Positions 15,701 through 18,642 of a DNA stretch of 18,642 nucleotides are shown piece by piece (position 1 is the first letter of the stretch; every line of letters starts with the position of its first letter). The DNA lies in NCBI GenBank assembly GCA_947457715.1, contig CANGXK010000013.1:1-18642 (forward strand), written 5' to 3'. Source of the DNA: Gemmatimonadota bacterium. GTDB taxonomy: Bacteria > Gemmatimonadota > Gemmatimonadetes > Gemmatimonadales > Gemmatimonadaceae. The translations under genes and the position numbers were made by a program. The notes beneath the pieces are model-generated. The model did no database searches. It worked only from the letters and a program-made list of their open reading frames with translations, and was not told where the DNA came from.

Positions 15701-16763
15701 CGGTCGGGCGGCGCTCGAGGCCGCGCACCGGCGTACAGAGGCGGTGCTGCAGCACGTGGCCAGCGGGGTGCTGGCGCTGCGGGCCCCAGCAACGGCCGCC
15801 TCGCGCGGCGGTGAGATCCTGATCGCCAATCCGCGTGCTGAAGCGATGCTCGGTGTGTCGCTCCGGGTATCCGGGGGATCCCTGCAGTCGTTGCCGTCCA
15901 CGCTCGCCCCTCTCGTGGAGCGCTCCACGGCATTTCTGGGAGCCACTCACGAAGAAGAGGCCTTCGAACTCATGGTGCTCGGCCGTCAGGTGCGGGCGCG
16001 ACTTACCCGGTTGCCAAGCGGTGCGGTACTCACGCTCGATGACGTCACCGAACTGGCGTCGGCGCAGCGGGTGTTGGCGTGGGGGGAGATGGCGCGGCAG
16101 GTGGCGCACGAGATCAAGAATCCGCTCACGCCGATCCGTCTCGGCGTGCAGCATCTGCGGCGTGCGTACCGCGACAAGCGCGGCGATTTTGGTGAGATTC
16201 TGGACACCAACGTGGCACGGGTGCTGGCCGAAATCGATCACCTCGATGAAATCGCGCGGGCGTTCAGTCGATACGGGACGGCACCAGAAGATCGGACACC
16301 GGCCGTGCCGGTTGATGTCGCGGCGGTGGTCCACGACGTGATCGCGCTGGAGCGGTTGGGTGAAGATGGCGAGCGTGAGGCGGGTATCCGCTGGCGCGTC
16401 GAGGCACCGGTCTCCGAGGCGGAGCAAGCGGTCGCGCTGGCCCAGCGGGACGAACTGAAAGAGGTGCTTCTGAACGTGCTCGAGAATGCCCGTCTGGCGG
16501 ATGCCGGCGCGGTGTCGGTGCGTGTCGACAGTACGGCCACCCACGTGGTCGTGGATGTCACCGATGACGGCGGCGGCATCCCGGCGGATGTCCTGCCGCA
16601 GGTCTTCGAACCGCACTTCTCGACCCGGACCAGCGGCAGTGGTCTGGGGTTGGCAATCAGCCGTCGACTGATCGAAGGGTGGGGCGGGACGATCGGGTTG
16701 ACCAGTACGCCCGGGGGCGGAACGACGGTTCGCCTCACGTTGCGGCGCCCAAGTCGCACATGA
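12714..16763 (+). CDS. Giant NtrY-like membrane sensor histidine kinase
   Basis: About 1349 residues, nearly twice the usual length of NtrY-type kinases. Predicted order: three membrane segments (about 16-80), an extracytoplasmic region (about 81-281), a block of seven or eight segments (about 282-512), a second soluble region (about 513-730), two segments (about 731-796), a third sensor region (about 797-920), a last segment (about 923-943), HAMP (about 945-1002), PAS (about 1008-1120), then the kinase core. The phospho-acceptor is H1132 in ARQVAHEIKNPLTPIRL. The ATPase domain has an N-box (NVLENAR), G1 (DDGGGIP), F-box (FEPHFSTR) and G2 (GSGLGLAI), so it should be active. An in-frame ATG at 12666 would add 16 residues. 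No response regulator is visible nearby. It is divergent from the exporter operon and could regulate it, but nothing here proves that. Confidence 0.88.
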   Translation: MVSAFRAVRADSWPVGWVTATSTAIVSCALWQQAPGWGWLVVAMVAGGWAAWLMPTLRRPRATAGLTVLLLAITVAVAVGETATLLSERRDWTTWSAGEREDRAQRVAARLTDVASTLRRVVEDRVGDTSRVMTPPLEGAVESALLVFRGGVLVARAGQTRTPIAAGEPDGMRLVDGAFHTSLVARARSADGHLEAVAVALISSAPPADRFARPLLQTLSGRVDVAHTIIESPDSTNVAPGTTVVIVPDGPNRLARVRALDFTEGETQLALLQRARARTTLSLELALLCMLITAWRRPARTGQRVAAAAVVVVVIAVAPLTALSNVSTLFDPASYFAAMGGPLTSNVAALLMTTALALAVLLLVLRSSWQKPSWWIAALVVLLAGLGGPFLLRDLARGITLPAAGAGFGLWIAWELALALAGVVLLLAGASAGHAALGPRRGLPATVAPLLAMLTGVSAPILWDAPGGWPAWYPALWIVAIGSLALTRRGLAQVAAAAVVAGSGAATLTWGSTVRARMALAQYDLERISAIDENAYRLLERFATAMREETRPVKTTDALLRRYAASELARAGYPARLARWVPGNTTAPVSDLSLALVNDTIGAQAVIATMARASGVVEIRAVGDGPTMLLVAAVPAPDSVVTTIAVPPRTRLLPLDPFAAFTGVTGARGTAAPYKLTLAAPLAGDTTAHPLTWRRRGEAMHGDGTVGEGLDIRRVHVEVELRSLDVLLPRGALLVLLDVIAVLLLWSATALADGALGRLLRLRRVRWSRSYRVRLSGALLTFFIVPATIFSAWAWYRLQDDDRAARELLVRETLRVASAEQAQRSIGTAPSSTGAPLFLYRDGQLVTASDSLLDALAPLGRLLPVALGTDDFGPDDVFTTRHVAVGHARTLVGFRHLEETRPAVLATPARGDEFALDARREDLGVLLLFATMLGALAALWSSGLAARALARPVGALREAALAIAAGGRAPTLGTAPATEFAPVYRAFSRMADDLATGRAALEAAHRRTEAVLQHVASGVLALRAPATAASRGGEILIANPRAEAMLGVSLRVSGGSLQSLPSTLAPLVERSTAFLGATHEEEAFELMVLGRQVRARLTRLPSGAVLTLDDVTELASAQRVLAWGEMARQVAHEIKNPLTPIRLGVQHLRRAYRDKRGDFGEILDTNVARVLAEIDHLDEIARAFSRYGTAPEDRTPAVPVDVAAVVHDVIALERLGEDGEREAGIRWRVEAPVSEAEQAVALAQRDELKEVLLNVLENARLADAGAVSVRVDSTATHVVVDVTDDGGGIPADVLPQVFEPHFSTRTSGSGLGLAISRRLIEGWGGTIGLTSTPGGGTTVRLTLRRPSRT

Positions 16764-16778
16764 CTTCGCTCGTGACAT

Positions 16779-16784
16779 TAAACT
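16779..16784 (+). promoter_or_regulatory. Putative -10 box (TAAACT) for the Ser/Thr kinase gene
   Basis: TAAACT sits in the 28-bp gap after the histidine kinase stop, seven bases before the ATG at 16792. The GAGG at 16787-16790 is only one base from the ATG, too close to act as a ribosome site. The arrangement fits a leaderless transcript separate from the histidine kinase mRNA. No strong -35 element is seen. Confidence 0.4.
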
Positions 16785-16791
16785 GTGAGGC

Positions 16792-18573
16792 ATGAGTCAG
16801 TCCGCGCCTCCTCCCGACCACCGGCAAACCATCTCGCCGGCTCCGCATCTCGAGGCGTGGTCGTTGCCCCCCGGCTGGGCATGGGGGCACGAGGCGATCC
16901 AGCGCGAGCATCGCCACTATCAGGAAGTGATCGACGCCCTTGGTCGTTCACTCTCGCTGGTGAGCGCGCCGGATCCGGAGCACGATGAGTGGCTGAAGCA
17001 CGAAGCGCGCGCGTTGGCGCATCGGAACCATCCGTCGATTCCCACGACGTATCACTATTGGACCTCCTACCAGGAGAGCCGTCGTGGTCCGGGGTATCTT
17101 CGCCGCTGGATTGGCGGGGAAACGGTGTATTCGCGCGTGATGCGGCTCGGTTCGGAGGCGATCCCGTTCGCGCTCCAGGTCCTGCGCGAGGCCGGGAGCA
17201 CGCTGGCCTATCTGCATGACACCGGCGCGTCGCACGGCGCGATCTCGTCGAGCACCATTTGGCTCACGCCCGGTGGACGGTTGTGGGTGCTGGGATGGGA
17301 GTGGGTGCTGCCGCGCGATCAGCGACCGGCGGGGCTCCAGCCCGATTCGGCCTACACGCCGCGGCCACCGGAGTGGTCAACCGCCGATTGGCGCCCCACG
17401 CCGGCGTCGGATCAGTGGCAACTCGCGGCGATGTTGTTCACGATGCTGACCGGTGAAACGCCGCCGGAACATGATGTGCCGCCGATCTCGCTGCTGCGCC
17501 CGGACTGTCCGCAGGCGCTCGCGACCGTGATGGAGCGGGCGCTGGCGTCCAAGCCCGGGGACCGGTTCCCGAGCATCGCGGCAATGCTGCGCGATATGGA
17601 CCGCCACGTCTCGGTGCGGCAGGTGATGATCGCCCCCGAGGGCGATGAGTTGTCTCCCGCGCTCGACTCGGCCGAGTCCCGTCTGCGGTGGGCGACGGCC
17701 GACGACTACGAGATTCTGTCGCCGCTCGGCAGCGGCATGTTCGGCAGCGTGTGGCGGGCGCGCGATCTCTCGCTCTCGCGTGAAGTGGCGATCAAGGTGC
17801 TCCATCCGCACATCGCGAAAGACGACGTGGCGGTGGCGCGATTCCGCCGTGAAGCGCGGCTCGCGGCGCAACTCGCGCACGCGGCGATTGTGCCGATCTA
17901 CGATACCGACAGCCGCGGTGACATCGTGTGGTACACGATGGAGCTGGCCGAAGGTGGGTCGGTGGCCAGCCTCGTCTCGCGCAGCGGACCGCGTCAGTTC
18001 GAAGAGATCGCCCCACAGGTCGACGAAGTCCTCGAAGCGCTGCATGCCGCGCACACGAGCGGCATCATTCACCGCGATCTGAAGCCCGAGAACATCCTCA
18101 TCGACCGGTATCGCCGCTGGCGGATCGGCGACTTCGGGATCGCCTATGCACTCGGCGAAGAACGCGCGGGTACGTCGGGAACGCCCTCGTTTGCCGCACC
18201 GGAGCAACTGCTCGGTGAAGCGCAGGGGCCGGCCACCGACTGCTATGCGCTGGCGAGCATCGTGTATTTCGTCACCACCGGCCGCGCGCCGTTCGGCGAT
18301 GGTCCCGCCGAGGCGATTCTGGCGCAGCAGCTGTCGGACACGCTGCCGGCGCGGCTCGCGGAGGAGGGGTGCCCCGAGGCACTCGCGGGCTGGCTGCTGC
18401 GCGGGCTCGCCGCGCGCGTCGAAGATCGATTCGCCGACGCGCTCGAAATGCGCCGTGCCTGGCGTCAGGTGGTGCGCGCGACACGTCGAGCGGAAGATCC
18501 GCGACCGTGGTGGCGGCGACTCATCGAGGTGCTTCAGGAAGACGAGCCCGTCGAACCGCCTTCGGGCTGGTGA
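16792..18573 (+). CDS. Tandem pseudokinase-kinase Hanks-type Ser/Thr protein kinase
   Basis: 593 residues, with no membrane segment, so probably cytoplasmic. The C-terminal kinase domain (about 304-560) is complete: glycine loop LGSGMFGSV (G313, G315, G318), VAIK lysine K335, HRDLKPEN with catalytic D429 and N434, DFG at 447-449, and the APE motif at 469-471. An N-terminal domain (about 35-275) follows the same plan but is degenerate. The helix-C region (HEARALAHRNHPSIPTTY) and the later SDQWQLAAMLFTMLTGETPP are kinase-like. However, the HRD loop reads HGAISSST (H148, with A150 for Asp and T155 for Asn), the DFG position reads GWE (168-170), and no beta-3 lysine is evident. It probably serves as a regulatory or scaffold pseudokinase. 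The C-terminus (PWWRRLIEVLQ) could be a peripheral membrane helix. The gene follows the histidine kinase by 28 bp. Confidence 0.93.
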   Translation: MSQSAPPPDHRQTISPAPHLEAWSLPPGWAWGHEAIQREHRHYQEVIDALGRSLSLVSAPDPEHDEWLKHEARALAHRNHPSIPTTYHYWTSYQESRRGPGYLRRWIGGETVYSRVMRLGSEAIPFALQVLREAGSTLAYLHDTGASHGAISSSTIWLTPGGRLWVLGWEWVLPRDQRPAGLQPDSAYTPRPPEWSTADWRPTPASDQWQLAAMLFTMLTGETPPEHDVPPISLLRPDCPQALATVMERALASKPGDRFPSIAAMLRDMDRHVSVRQVMIAPEGDELSPALDSAESRLRWATADDYEILSPLGSGMFGSVWRARDLSLSREVAIKVLHPHIAKDDVAVARFRREARLAAQLAHAAIVPIYDTDSRGDIVWYTMELAEGGSVASLVSRSGPRQFEEIAPQVDEVLEALHAAHTSGIIHRDLKPENILIDRYRRWRIGDFGIAYALGEERAGTSGTPSFAAPEQLLGEAQGPATDCYALASIVYFVTTGRAPFGDGPAEAILAQQLSDTLPARLAEEGCPEALAGWLLRGLAARVEDRFADALEMRRAWRQVVRATRRAEDPRPWWRRLIEVLQEDEPVEPPSGW

Positions 18574-18642
18574 ATTCGCGGAATCCCAGTGGGCCCAGTT
18601 CGCGGCCCATGCCGGATTGCTTCACGCCGCCGAACGGAGAGC
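18521..18642 (-). CDS. Aldehyde dehydrogenase family protein, C-terminal end only
   Basis: The last 39 codons plus stop of a gene entering from the right edge. The translation SPFGGVKQSGMGREL, followed by GPLGFREFTSPKAV, is the characteristic C-terminal signature of NAD(P)-dependent aldehyde dehydrogenases (PFGG-x-K-x-SG-x-GRE-x-G), part of the substrate-tunnel and oligomerisation region. The catalytic Cys and Glu lie outside the window, so specificity cannot be judged. After the usual end of the family (SPKAV) come ten extra residues (RRARLPEAPR) before the TGA at 18521-18523. These are encoded within the antisense of the kinase gene, whose last 53 bp overlap this gene tail to tail. Confidence 0.88.
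   Translation of the reverse strand, partial: SPFGGVKQSGMGRELGPLGFREFTSPKAVRRARLPEAPR

Noticed and set aside
15015..16793. Long - strand open frame (592 codons) opposite the histidine kinase C-terminus
   Set aside because: It lies antisense to the HAMP-PAS-HisKA-HATPase coding region, which has clear motifs. The antisense product is Arg/His/Gln-rich and low in recognisable structure.

Overview
The window is GC-rich, densely packed bacterial DNA. The strong G/C bias at third positions, a TolC-type outer membrane protein and a MacA-type adaptor indicate a diderm (Gram-negative) organism. The abundance of free-standing MacB/FtsX-type permeases together with Hanks-type kinases would fit Gemmatimonadota or a similar soil lineage, but this is inference and no marker gene here fixes the taxon.

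Left edge (1-419, + strand): the 3' end of an unrecognised multi-spanning membrane protein. It converges on a large operon.

Central operon (about 12.65 kb down to 0.48 kb, - strand): ten co-directional genes, most separated by 2-73 bp or overlapping. In transcription order they are a secreted protein of unknown function (11863-12645), a TolC-family outer membrane factor (10272-11789), a MacA/HlyD-family adaptor (8973-10259) and a MacB/LolD-type ATPase without a fused membrane domain (8170-8976). A 148-bp spacer with a strong hairpin follows, and then six consecutive MacB-type permeases (8021 down to 477). The permeases fall into two sequence types that alternate B-A-B-A-B-A, so the array looks like three tandem copies of a two-gene heterodimer unit. 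All six have only one ATPase, one adaptor and one exit duct beside them. The simplest model is a tripartite ABC exporter whose inner-membrane permease pair is interchangeable. This is the most unusual feature of the window.

Right part (+ strand): a very large NtrY-like histidine kinase (about 1350 residues, about 13 predicted membrane segments, HAMP-PAS-HisKA-HATPase) is transcribed divergently from the exporter operon. A cytoplasmic Ser/Thr protein kinase follows, built as a degenerate pseudokinase domain followed by a complete catalytic domain. No response regulator is visible in the window.

Right edge (- strand): the last 39 codons of an aldehyde dehydrogenase run off the window. Its 3' end overlaps the 3' end of the kinase gene by 53 bp, tail to tail.

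No tRNA, rRNA, CRISPR array, insertion sequence or attachment site was seen. The only non-coding stretch above 100 bp is the 148-bp spacer at 8022-8169.
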